The notes beneath the pieces are model-generated. The model was not told the DNA's origin and searched no databases. It saw nothing but the letters and a program-made list of their open reading frames with translations. A stretch of DNA of 53,195 nucleotides from a virus, in the IMG/VR virus record IMGVR_UViG_3300046499_000271, positions 1 to 53,195 of that record; one strand, 5' to 3'. The position numbers were made by a program, and so were the translations under genes. Each line of letters opens with the position of its first letter. Positions within the stretch are counted from its first letter, which is position 1. Positions 4,901 through 11,132 of this stretch are shown in pieces.

Positions 4901-5435
4901 GTATGAATTCCATGAGCGAATGACGATGTCGGCCGGAAAGGCCGCATCAAGCGATGTCGCTCAGATTCTGGTTGCAGAGATACCTGGGGCGGTTAGCGCA
5001 GTATGTGCATCGCCGATCAATGACCGTCAAGGCGTGGATTGGTGGGTGGAGATGTCTACGGCCCGCCACCTTGCTGTGGATTGCAAAATTCGTGAAGAAG
5101 ACTGGGCCGCATCGCATCCTGAAGATGATGACCTTGCGCTGGAGACATACTCGGTAGTTGAGCGTGACATTCCAGGATGGACGAGAGACGGCAATAAGCG
5201 TTGCGACTACATATTGTGGTTGTGGATGGACACTCGCCGATTCTGTCTTGTGCCATTCCCAATGCTGTGCCGGGTAATGCAACGCAATTGGAGAGCATGG
5301 AGAGAAAAATACAAAACGTGCCGGCAATTCACGCCCGGGCGAAATTATCACAGTGAATGCGTGTTCGTACCGCGTCGTGAGTTGTGGGCCGAGATATATC
5401 GCCATTATGGCGGCCATGTTCGGAGCGCAGCGTGA
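4890..5435 (+). CDS. Putative PD-(D/E)XK-like phage protein, 181 aa
   Basis: The start is taken as GTG 4890 (MSREYEFHERMTM), preceded by a G-rich ribosome site; the longer frame would sit deep in the methyltransferase gene. Around residues 48-70, GVDWWVE followed by LAVDCKIREEDW resembles the D...(D/E)-x-K core of the restriction-endonuclease-like fold, with CDYILWLW as a following strand. The C-terminus holds CRQFTPGRNYHSECVFVP. The fold is inferred from this motif alone. Similar proteins often accompany MT-A70 genes in phages, which would fit DNA processing, but the activity is unproven. Confidence 0.55.
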   Translation: MSREYEFHERMTMSAGKAASSDVAQILVAEIPGAVSAVCASPINDRQGVDWWVEMSTARHLAVDCKIREEDWAASHPEDDDLALETYSVVERDIPGWTRDGNKRCDYILWLWMDTRRFCLVPFPMLCRVMQRNWRAWREKYKTCRQFTPGRNYHSECVFVPRRELWAEIYRHYGGHVRSAA

Positions 5436-6109
5436 GTCGCCCCTGGTTCCGCATGTACGCCGAATTCGCCTCAGACCCAAAAGTGCAGCTACTGGCGTTC
5501 GACGACCAGCGGCATTTCATCATGCTGCTTTGCCTGAAATGCAATGGCACGCTGGACAGCCAAGCGCCAAGTCCTGAGTTCTTTGACCGCATGATTGCGA
5601 AGTCATTGGGGATGGATACCACGACCGCACTGGAAGCCAGACGGCGACTCAAGGAAGTTGGGCTGATCGATGATAACTGGCAGCCCATTAAGTGGGAAAT
5701 TCGCCAGTACGACAGTGACTTATCTACTGGAAGAGTGCGCAAACACCGGATGAAACGGCAAGGAAACGTTTCTGAAACGGATGAGAGTAGAGAAGAGGAG
5801 AGTAGAACAGAACAGAACAGAACAGAGGGAACTGCACCCCCCGACGGATTGAATCTCGACGCGTGGATTGCTTGGACTGTTTACCGCAAGCAGATTGGCA
5901 AACCTGTGAAGCCGGCTTCGATACCGGCCGCCCAGCGCAAGCTGGCCGCACATGGCACTAGCCAAGCCGCCGTCGTTGAGCAGTCCATTGCGAACGGCTG
6001 GCAAGGGTTGTTTGAGCTGAAGTCCGACATTCCGCAACGAAACCAACAAACCAAGTTTGAGCGCGCAAAAAAGGCGCTAGGAGAGACGCAAGATGTCGGC
6101 TTCGGCTAA
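5432..6109 (+). CDS. Phage replication initiator-like protein (lambda O position)
   Basis: The GTG start overlaps the previous stop (GTGA). The N-terminal half, SRPWFRMYAEFASDPKVQLL followed by RRRLKEVGLIDDNWQPIKWE, is the winged-helix region typical of phage replication proteins and DnaT-like primosomal proteins. A charged linker (DESREEESRTEQNRTEG) follows, then a C-terminal helical domain (AWIAWTVYRKQIGKPVKPA). It should bind the origin and recruit the helicase loader encoded next. The DNA for the linker is a purine-rich tract with four AGAAC repeats, a possible origin as in lambda O. The stop overlaps the following gene by 17 bases. Confidence 0.72.
   Translation: MSRPWFRMYAEFASDPKVQLLAFDDQRHFIMLLCLKCNGTLDSQAPSPEFFDRMIAKSLGMDTTTALEARRRLKEVGLIDDNWQPIKWEIRQYDSDLSTGRVRKHRMKRQGNVSETDESREEESRTEQNRTEGTAPPDGLNLDAWIAWTVYRKQIGKPVKPASIPAAQRKLAAHGTSQAAVVEQSIANGWQGLFELKSDIPQRNQQTKFERAKKALGETQDVGFG
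5804..5823 (+). repeat. AGAAC pentamer repeats inside replication gene, candidate origin
   Basis: Four head-to-tail AGAAC copies lie inside a nearly pure purine tract (about 5783-5830) in the linker part of the replication initiator gene. Lambdoid phages place origin iterons inside the O gene, so an origin is possible. Repeat slippage within a disordered linker would look the same. Confidence 0.4.
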
Positions 6110-6578
6110 ACCGTCTGCGCGTGCAAAACGCGTATGGGATCGATTGCAAGACTGGTACGGCGTACGGCTAACCGAGCAGTTCGGACCCGAGCCGCCGAAG
6201 GACTGGTGTGACGTGGTGGACCGTTCGGACAACGAGCAAGTGAAACGCGCGCTGTCGGTGGTTCGTTCGGACTACACGAACTTCCCGCCGACGTTCATGC
6301 AGTTCGAGAAGGCCTTCAAACCTGCGGTAAAACCGTATGGCCAGAAGGTTCCGAGCAACGCAGAGCGGCTATCCAATTTCGTGACAGCGAACTATCGGCT
6401 GACGCCGAAACAACTGCGCGGACCTTGGAAATATCTCAGTCGTGAGTTCGACGCGCCAGACCATAGCGGGAAAATCCGCGAACGGAATGGCGTAGAGATA
6501 ACCGGCGTTGTGATTGCAGCGGACGAACAAAGTCCCGGCTATCGAGTCATGTTGATTGATATGGAAGCAGCAGCATGA
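6093..6578 (+). CDS. Helicase-loader-like replication protein (lambda P position)
   Basis: This 161-residue protein begins MSASAKPSARAKRVWDRLQD and continues WYGVRLTEQFGPEPPKDWCD and then NFPPTFMQFEKAFKP. This succession (aromatic helix, Phe-Gly-x-x-P-x-x-W, then PPT-x-x-x-F) is the pattern of lambda P/G39P-like loader N-termini. It lies directly downstream of the initiator, the expected order. Its predicted job is to bring host DnaB helicase to the origin. The C-terminal half (RLTPKQLRGPWKYLSREF) is not recognised. Overlaps with both neighbours support a coupled operon. Confidence 0.55.
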   Translation: MSASAKPSARAKRVWDRLQDWYGVRLTEQFGPEPPKDWCDVVDRSDNEQVKRALSVVRSDYTNFPPTFMQFEKAFKPAVKPYGQKVPSNAERLSNFVTANYRLTPKQLRGPWKYLSREFDAPDHSGKIRERNGVEITGVVIAADEQSPGYRVMLIDMEAAA

Positions 6579-6787
6579 GCGCCGAGCAGCAACTAAAAAC
6601 CCTGCAATCGTTGCTGACGCATTACGCCAAGAACGCAGGTCCGCGCAGGGTGCCTACGAGTCTCGACAGATCGGAGCTGATGGCGCTAGTCGGCGCGCGT
6701 CCAGGCATGGGTTTTGTCGCATACCCGCATAGGTGGCACGACGGCAAGGATTGGACAACGACGACGTTTGAGTTGATAGCGAAATGA
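6575..6787 (+). CDS. Hypothetical early protein, 70 aa
   Basis: Coupled by ATGA overlaps at both ends. The product MSAEQQLKTLQSLLTHYAKN begins with an amphipathic helix and continues with a short mixed region containing PGMGFVAYPHRWHDGKDW. No family is recognised. Its place between replication and recombination nuclease genes suggests a DNA-metabolism accessory role, but nothing in the sequence proves it. Confidence 0.6.
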   Translation: MSAEQQLKTLQSLLTHYAKNAGPRRVPTSLDRSELMALVGARPGMGFVAYPHRWHDGKDWTTTTFELIAK

Positions 6788-7185
6788 GCCTGCGCTACGC
6801 ATCGCTGAAAGACATACCGGCTCATCTGCTGCGAGAGCGTGGGTTGACGCGAGTTGAGCCGATAGAGCGCCCGAAGCGCCCTAAATATGGCAACCGCGCA
6901 GCATGGCGGGACGGCAAGCGTTTCGATTCAGAGCTTGAGGCGCGTTGCTATGACTTGCAGGTCCTGCGCTGGAAGGCTGGCGAAATTTTATGGTTTACGC
7001 GCCAGTGTCCGTTCGAGCTACCTGGGGGCGTCAAGTATCGCGCTGATTTTGTCGTTGCGCTGAAAGCTGGCGGTGTCGAAGTGATCGACGCGAAAGGCAA
7101 GGACACGCGCGAGTCTATAAACAAACGTAAGCAGGTGAAGGCTCTCTATGGAATCGACGTCCAACTATGGGCGGACAAAGCATGA
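6784..7185 (+). CDS. DUF1064 PD-(D/E)XK nuclease
   Basis: The 133-residue protein matches the DUF1064 pattern: KYGNRAAWRDGKRFDSELEA with the motif Glu, then WFTRQCPFELPGGVKYRADF (Asp), and VEVIDAKGKDTRE with the D-x-K core. These form a restriction-endonuclease-like active site. Family members sit in replication/recombination clusters of phages and are thought to act as Holliday-junction or flap-type nucleases, in place of RusA. Four-base overlaps on both sides. Confidence 0.82.
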   Translation: MSLRYASLKDIPAHLLRERGLTRVEPIERPKRPKYGNRAAWRDGKRFDSELEARCYDLQVLRWKAGEILWFTRQCPFELPGGVKYRADFVVALKAGGVEVIDAKGKDTRESINKRKQVKALYGIDVQLWADKA

Positions 7186-7349
7186 CAACAAACGGCCACA
7201 CCCATCACGAACCCAAGCCCACTCAAGCCGAATTCGACGCCGGCCGCGCGTTGATGGACGAGTTCCAAGTACGTCTGATGCGTATGTCCGATGCGTACGA
7301 AGGTATGGCCGATTGCGTGGCACGGATGAAACAGGCGTTTCGACTTTGA
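7182..7349 (+). CDS. Small acidic hypothetical protein, 55 aa
   Basis: The start at 7182 preserves the ATGA overlap. The sequence MTTNGHTHHEPKPTQAEFDA is followed by one long helix (GRALMDEFQVRLMRMSDAYE), consistent with a small coiled-coil or adaptor. No family is recognised. Confidence 0.55.
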   Translation: MTTNGHTHHEPKPTQAEFDAGRALMDEFQVRLMRMSDAYEGMADCVARMKQAFRL

Positions 7350-7546
7350 TGTGCGCTAAATGCCTAAAGCCACTGGAGAGAATTCACGGCACGGCCTACA
7401 AGCAGTGCTGCTCGCGCGCATATTGGATGGAGGCTGAGCCATTGGCGCGAGATGTATGGTGGGGAGCGCGTCGCCATCGCGGGATGACGCTATATACGCC
7501 TGCGCCGAGCGAGATGGACTATGACGGCAGGCTGGTGCCGGTATGA
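7349..7546 (+). CDS. Small zinc-ribbon-like protein, 65 aa
   Basis: The start overlaps the previous stop (TGATG). The N-terminus MCAKCLKPLERI and a later QCCS can supply four cysteines for zinc. An aromatic basic tail follows (RDVWWGARRHRG). Such tiny Cys-rich proteins are frequent in early phage operons, but none has a clear function here. The end overlaps the DUF1367 gene. Confidence 0.55.
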   Translation: MCAKCLKPLERIHGTAYKQCCSRAYWMEAEPLARDVWWGARRHRGMTLYTPAPSEMDYDGRLVPV

Positions 7547-8001
7547 GCAAAGTCAGGGTCACAAAAACCTTGAGCGGCTGGTCGCCATGCGATGACTACA
7601 GCCGTGACCATTGGCGCAAATCGAAGATGGGCATTGAGTATCGCGCCGAGATCGTCAAGCCGCGGGCAAGTCGAACGCTGAAAATGTGGTGGATACTTTG
7701 CAATCTCATCTACGAGAACAGCGACAAGTTCAAGTCGCCGGATCAAGTTCACCAGTACTTGAAGATTTTGGCTGGCCACACGACGGTCATCGTCAGTGAG
7801 AGCACGGGCGAAATTTACCACCTTGCAGACAGTATCGATTTTGCCACGCTCGATGAGGACGCGTTTCTTGATGTCTTCAAGCGCACCGTAGCGGCCGTCT
7901 GCGAGCACATCATGCCAACGGTCAAATCCTATGAGCTGCGGCAGGAAATCGACAAGCTCATGGCATGCGTTCCGGACCCGCGCTCGGTGGTAGCGGCATG
8001 A
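7543..8001 (+). CDS. DUF1367 family protein (NinB-like recombination cluster)
   Basis: This 152-residue protein carries the DUF1367 signature: KPRASRTLKMWWILCNLIYE, then LKILAGHTTVIVSESTGEIY and SIDFATLDEDAFLDVFKRTV with a closing C-terminal helix. The family is common in the nin-like regions of lambdoid and related phages, and some members are linked to NinB-type recombination functions; the biochemical role is not settled. It is placed between DUF1064 and Ref-like nuclease genes. Confidence 0.75.
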   Translation: MSKVRVTKTLSGWSPCDDYSRDHWRKSKMGIEYRAEIVKPRASRTLKMWWILCNLIYENSDKFKSPDQVHQYLKILAGHTTVIVSESTGEIYHLADSIDFATLDEDAFLDVFKRTVAAVCEHIMPTVKSYELRQEIDKLMACVPDPRSVVAA

Positions 8002-8372
8002 AGCACAGCACCGGCAAGTTCACCAAAGCAGAGTCAGAGCGCGTTGTGCGTATGAAGGCATTGGGCTGTTGCTGCACGCCTTGCGATGAGCCGCCAGAGG
8101 TGCACCACATTATCGAAGGCAACCGCCGTTTGGGTCATTTGTGGACGCTCCCCATTTGCGCCGGCCATCACAAGGGCGATTGGACCGATCGACAGCGCGC
8201 GCACTACGCCGAGCGAGGGCTTTTGTTGCCGCCGCATGTCCATGGCGGCAGTAAGACATTTGCGCGTCACTACGGCAGCGAGAAGGAACTGTATATGCGA
8301 GTGCAGGCGTGGCTTGGGCTGCCGCTCACTTGGCCGGCGTCGAAGATCCTGCCGCGCAGGTTCGTCGCATGA
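7998..8372 (+). CDS. Ref-like RecA-dependent nuclease (HNH type)
   Basis: The start at 7998 gives an ATGA overlap. Key elements are CCCTPCDEPPEVHHIIEGNR, then GHLWTLPICAGHHKG with the His-rich metal-binding centre, followed by TFARHYGSEKELY. This is the pattern of P1 Ref-type nucleases, which cut DNA at RecA-formed displacement loops. In phages the gene sits in the recombination/late-early cluster, as here. The 124-residue length fits the catalytic domain. Confidence 0.78.
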   Translation: MKHSTGKFTKAESERVVRMKALGCCCTPCDEPPEVHHIIEGNRRLGHLWTLPICAGHHKGDWTDRQRAHYAERGLLLPPHVHGGSKTFARHYGSEKELYMRVQAWLGLPLTWPASKILPRRFVA

Positions 8373-8551
8373 CAGAACCAGACCGCCACGACCCACTACG
8401 CGCAGCTTCAGACGCCCGCCAGTTCCCACGCGAGAAAGGCGCACCCCCGCATTATTTGAGATGTGATTGGTATCGAGCAAAACAACGTTGCCTGCTGGGC
8501 GAAAGCCATCCCGGCGCGCACAAGTATGGGGAGGACGTACATGGCGGGTAG
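8369..8551 (+). CDS. Hypothetical early protein, 60 aa
   Basis: ATGA-coupled to the Ref-like gene. The product MTEPDRHDPLRAASDARQFP ends LLGESHPGAHKYGEDVHGG, with a single CDWYRAKQRC pair of cysteines. No domain is recognised. Its stop overlaps the ribosome site and start of the next gene. Confidence 0.5.
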   Translation: MTEPDRHDPLRAASDARQFPREKGAPPHYLRCDWYRAKQRCLLGESHPGAHKYGEDVHGG

Positions 8552-8810
8552 ATACGGCAAGGGGGTTGGATTCGATTGGCCCTCGCATATCCGGGAAAAG
8601 AACGACCTGAAACAGCGTAGTCGCGACCGCGACATTGCCCGTACTCAACGCCAGCAGGACGCACGGGATAAGGCTGCCGAGCTTAAGGCCAGTTCAGACG
8701 AGATATTGCGCACATCGCTCAATGGCGATCCGGTAGACCTAGCGCGGCTTGAGCAGGAGCGCCGGCGCATCCAGGGCGGGCGTGTTTACTGGCGAGGAGG
8801 GTGGAAATGA
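8541..8810 (+). CDS. Small basic helical protein, 89 aa
   Basis: The start at 8541 is chosen for GGGGAGG six bases upstream. The product has a long charged helix (KNDLKQRSRDRDIARTQRQQ) and ends GGRVYWRGGWK. Such Arg/Lys/Gln-rich helices suggest nucleic-acid contact, but there is no known family. It overlaps both neighbours. Confidence 0.5.
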   Translation: MAGRYGKGVGFDWPSHIREKNDLKQRSRDRDIARTQRQQDARDKAAELKASSDEILRTSLNGDPVDLARLEQERRRIQGGRVYWRGGWK

Positions 8811-8899
8811 GGCTTAAAACGATCATCTGCGCCGGCTGCAAGCTGTTACAGGTTTGGCGTTCAAAGTGTTCGCGATGTGGGAGGTGCCATGCGTCGTAA
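8807..8899 (+). CDS. Cysteine-rich micro-protein, 30 aa
   Basis: ATGA-coupled frame MRLKTIICAGCKLLQVWRSK with two Cys pairs (C-x-x-C, then C-x-x-C-x-x-C), enough for one zinc knuckle. It also carries the ribosome site of the next gene (GGGAGG). The Cys spacing makes it look purposeful. Confidence 0.45.
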   Translation: MRLKTIICAGCKLLQVWRSKCSRCGRCHAS

Positions 8900-9140
8900 T
8901 GCAACGTCCTGTCGGCCGCTGAAGCTCACGGAAGGCAAAATCCATGGGCTGCTGCACTGGTATACCGTTGAAAGAACGTTCGCCCACAAGGCTAAGGAGC
9001 TTGGCATCAGCGAGCGCACGTTGTTTCGATATCTCCGTGGTGAGCACAGCCCGCGGAAGGAAGCCATCGACATTGATGCTCTTGCTAGGGAGCTAATGTC
9101 AGTTGCCACTGACGTTCCACTTGAAACCATGGAGCATTAA
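8889..9140 (+). CDS. Helix-turn-helix DNA-binding protein, 83 aa
   Basis: The start at 8889 has GGGAGG four bases upstream. The core is FAHKAKELGISERTLFRYLR, a clear helix-turn-helix, followed by GEHSPRKEAIDIDALARELM. It sits directly upstream of the Q antiterminator, so a regulatory role at the early/late transition is plausible. No specific family was recognised. Confidence 0.6.
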   Translation: MRRNATSCRPLKLTEGKIHGLLHWYTVERTFAHKAKELGISERTLFRYLRGEHSPRKEAIDIDALARELMSVATDVPLETMEH

Positions 9141-9764
9141 ATGAATCCATCCGCAGCGTGGGCAATGCTCACAGCTCGTTCGGCCGCTTTTCCCCGAAGT
9201 CCTGGGGGACACAATAGCCTCAGTCGAGAGGACGTTGAGGCGATGCTAGGCGGTTTAGGCCGAAATGCTTTCTTGATGGGCATGGCGTATGAGTGCCACG
9301 ACCTGAAGGCGCTGGAGGACTTGGAGCGGCGTCTTTGGCAGATCGTCATCGGCATGTCCCAGGCTGAGCACTGGAAGCTACCCAAAGGTGAGTTCGTTAC
9401 GCGCAGGCTTGCGGCCTTGGCGCTTTATGAGTCCATGGACCCGCTGATTTGCCCGCAATGTAACGGCAAGGGTACTACGACGTTCGATCTGCGGCGGGAG
9501 CCAGGATTGATGATGTCGCAGTATTACAGCCAGCTCAGCGAACGCGAGGGCAGAATCAGGTGCCAAGGGTGTCAGGGTAGTGGCAAGGTCAAACTTTCCG
9601 CCAGAAAGCGGGCTGATTTGGCCGGCATCAACAAGGACACTTGGCTGAGGTATTGGGCGTCAAGGTATGAGGCGGTATTTGCGCTGACCAGAGAGTGGCT
9701 GACAGAGGCACGTTCTCATCTTGCGCGAGCCCTGCGTAAAAACTCTGAAGAAGAAGCCGCTTGA
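9141..9764 (+). CDS. Q-type late antitermination protein
   Basis: The 207-residue protein holds a DnaJ-like double zinc motif, CPQCNGKGT and CQGCQGSGK (around residues 105-155), within helical flanks (WLRYWASRYEAVFALTREWL). This matches the phage Q antiterminator family that binds DNA near the late promoter and loads onto paused polymerase. The late promoter begins at the last codons of the gene (9761) and a terminator follows, exactly the lambdoid layout. It should allow read-through of the several terminators in the late operon. Confidence 0.82.
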   Translation: MNPSAAWAMLTARSAAFPRSPGGHNSLSREDVEAMLGGLGRNAFLMGMAYECHDLKALEDLERRLWQIVIGMSQAEHWKLPKGEFVTRRLAALALYESMDPLICPQCNGKGTTTFDLRREPGLMMSQYYSQLSEREGRIRCQGCQGSGKVKLSARKRADLAGINKDTWLRYWASRYEAVFALTREWLTEARSHLARALRKNSEEEAA

Positions 9765-9789
9765 CCCAAGGTATACAAAGCCCTATAAG
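9761..9789 (+). promoter_or_regulatory. Late promoter (pR'-like)
   Basis: TTGACC (9761-9766) and TATAAG (9784-9789) are 17 bases apart, the best promoter match in the window. It overlaps the end of the Q-like gene. The start is expected near 9796, about 30 bases before a strong terminator, as in lambda pR'/tR'. The spacer would hold the Q-binding element. Confidence 0.82.
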
Positions 9790-9823
9790 GTTTTCCTAGT
9801 GTTGGGTATCTATCTCAGCACAT

Positions 9824-9858
9824 AAAAACCCTCAGTCTCCACGCGTCTGGGGGTTTTT
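9824..9858 (+). terminator. Terminator downstream of the late promoter (tR'-like)
   Basis: A 12-bp stem (AAAAACCCTCAG with CTGGGGGTTTTT, one G.T pair) and an 11-base loop end in a T-run. Without Q, late transcripts would stop here after roughly 60 bases. Confidence 0.9.
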
Positions 9859-10179
9859 CGTTATCAGCCCGAAATTATCCGCGGGGCTCAGTTGCCGCCT
9901 AACCAGCGGCTTTACAGTCCAGGGTGGTTCCTGGCCGGCCCGGGTTGATCTTCGGGCCGTGATACTTGCGAGTCAGAGGTCGCCTCGTCGACCGCTCGGA
10001 TTTTCAGCCGACTGATTCGCCCCTATTTGAAATGTCGGCAAGGAATTGTGCGACAGCCCAGAGTGAATATCTGGGGCTAATTGAGCGCCAGAGAGCTTCC
10101 AGAATTGGCCAATTTGGAGGACGACGCTCAATTGGTTGTGGGCCATTTGAATCCCCTGTCAGGTCCATCGACCTGCTTC
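9859..10179. other. Untranslated late leader
   Basis: About 320 bases without a convincing gene. A forward frame is open into the signal-peptide gene at 10218 but lacks a start with a ribosome site, and including it would bury the signal peptide. A short GC hairpin, GGCCCG with CGGGCC, lies around 9935-9957. Tests for a tRNA cloverleaf failed. Confidence 0.5.
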
Positions 10180-10201
10180 GCCGGCCCAGTGCCGGCTTTT
10201 T
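10180..10201 (+). terminator. Terminator before first late gene
   Basis: Stem GCCGGC/GCCGGC with a 5-base loop and five T residues. It precedes the gene at 10218 by 16 bases. Together with the hairpins at 13381, 24747 and 34331 it would cut late transcription unless Q-modified polymerase reads through. Confidence 0.68.
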
Positions 10202-10217
10202 ATACCTTGAGGTCTCC

Positions 10218-10799
10218 ATGAAACGCCTGCTACCCGCAGCTCTGGCCCTGTTCGCCCCTACTATCTGGGCCGCGTCCGTAACGATCAGCGTCACCCCTAC
10301 CACAGGGATCGAGAGCGTTACGCCGACCGTCACTTGGTCGAGCTCTGGCGTCACGACCTGCACGGCAACTGGCGGCTGGATCGGCGCTAAGGCAATCAGC
10401 GGCAGTGAGACCCTGCCATCCATCGACCGAGCTGCCAGCTATGGGCTGATCTGCACGGACCCCAACGGGAATTTGATTATCTCCTGGACGCCGCCGACCC
10501 AGAACACCAATGGGACTCCGCTGACTGATCTGGCGAAGTATCGAATCTATGTTGCCGCGACCATATCGGCATTGCAGACTGCTACCCCGGTCGAAATCAG
10601 TGCTCCAGCGACGACTTATACGGTCACGAACGTTGCGCCGGGAACCAAGTTTGTGGCCGTCACGGCGGTCAGTTTGGCCGGTGTTGAATCCGCCTTTTCC
10701 AACACCCCCTCGAAGAACGTGACAGGGGATACCGCAACGGCTCAAGCGGCTGTCTCGGTGACGCCGCGCCCAAAAGCGGTGGCGGTCAGTCTGCAATAA
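10218..10799 (+). CDS. Secreted/surface protein with fibronectin type III-like domain
   Basis: The 193-residue protein starts with a signal peptide (MKRLLPAALALFAPTIWA, cleavage after WAA). Residues 90-170 resemble a fibronectin III fold (LIISWTPPTQNTNGTPLTDL, then VAPGTKFVAVTAVSLAGVES). The region before it is Ig-like (VTPTVTWSSSGVTTCTATGG). The ribosome site is GAGG five bases upstream. It is the first gene of the late operon. A cleavable export signal is unusual for a virion protein; surface display or a periplasmic role is possible. Confidence 0.65.
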   Translation: MKRLLPAALALFAPTIWAASVTISVTPTTGIESVTPTVTWSSSGVTTCTATGGWIGAKAISGSETLPSIDRAASYGLICTDPNGNLIISWTPPTQNTNGTPLTDLAKYRIYVAATISALQTATPVEISAPATTYTVTNVAPGTKFVAVTAVSLAGVESAFSNTPSKNVTGDTATAQAAVSVTPRPKAVAVSLQ

Positions 10800-10817
10800 G
10801 TCGGCTGATCGCGGCGG

Positions 10818-11039
10818 TTATTCGTTGGTTGGAGAAGGTGTTTTAGGCGGATTTCCGCCCTGCTTATTCCACTGATATTCCTGGCGCGTTTGATCCGTAT
10901 TTCCCTCACGGTCATCTAGCCACATCCAGACGGATACAGCCGCAGCGATAAGTCCGATCAGGCACGCGAGCGACATTATGTTAGCTACGAGTTGGGTTTT
11001 GACGGGCGTTTCTTGGCTGACGCTAATCTCACGATCCAT
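10818..11039 (-). CDS. Single-pass membrane protein, opposite-strand moron, 73 aa
   Basis: Read against the late operon. A hydrophilic N-terminus (MDREISVSQETPVKTQ) precedes one transmembrane helix (MSLACLIGLIAAAVSVWMWL) and a polar C-terminal tail rich in Gln, Asn and Pro. AAGGA lies seven bases before the ATG and its own promoter is at 11076-11104. A small independent gene inserted in a late operon on the other strand is the hallmark of a moron expressed from the prophage. Exclusion of superinfecting phage is one possible function; this is inference. Confidence 0.72.
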   Translation of the reverse strand: MDREISVSQETPVKTQLVANIMSLACLIGLIAAAVSVWMWLDDREGNTDQTRQEYQWNKQGGNPPKTPSPTNE

Positions 11040-11075
11040 ACAAGCATCCTTGAGTAGTTTTTATTAGAGCAAACG

Positions 11076-11104
11076 ATATTACGCCGCTATGTGTAACCAG
11101 GCAA
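11076..11104 (-). promoter_or_regulatory. Promoter of the membrane-protein moron
   Basis: On the minus strand TTGCCT (11099-11104) and TAATAT (11076-11081) are separated by 17 bases. The predicted start leaves about 30 bases to the ATG at 11039, including an AAGGA ribosome site. No repressor operator overlaps it, so expression in the lysogen is expected. Confidence 0.65.
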
Positions 11105-11115
11105 TTCCTAACAAT

Positions 11116-11129
11116 GTGACCGCGGTCAC
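11116..11129. repeat. Perfect 14-bp palindrome upstream of tail-spike gene
   Basis: GTGACCGCGGTCAC is a perfect inverted repeat, centred on CCGCGG. It lies between the moron promoter and the spike gene at 11133, and AGTGTCACT follows directly. It could be an operator for either gene. No second copy was noticed. Confidence 0.4.
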
Positions 11130-11132
11130 TGA

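Noticed and set aside
10080-10180. tRNA-like stretches in the late leader
   Set aside because: Fragments resembling D- and T-arms do not assemble into a cloverleaf and the T-loop is not canonical.
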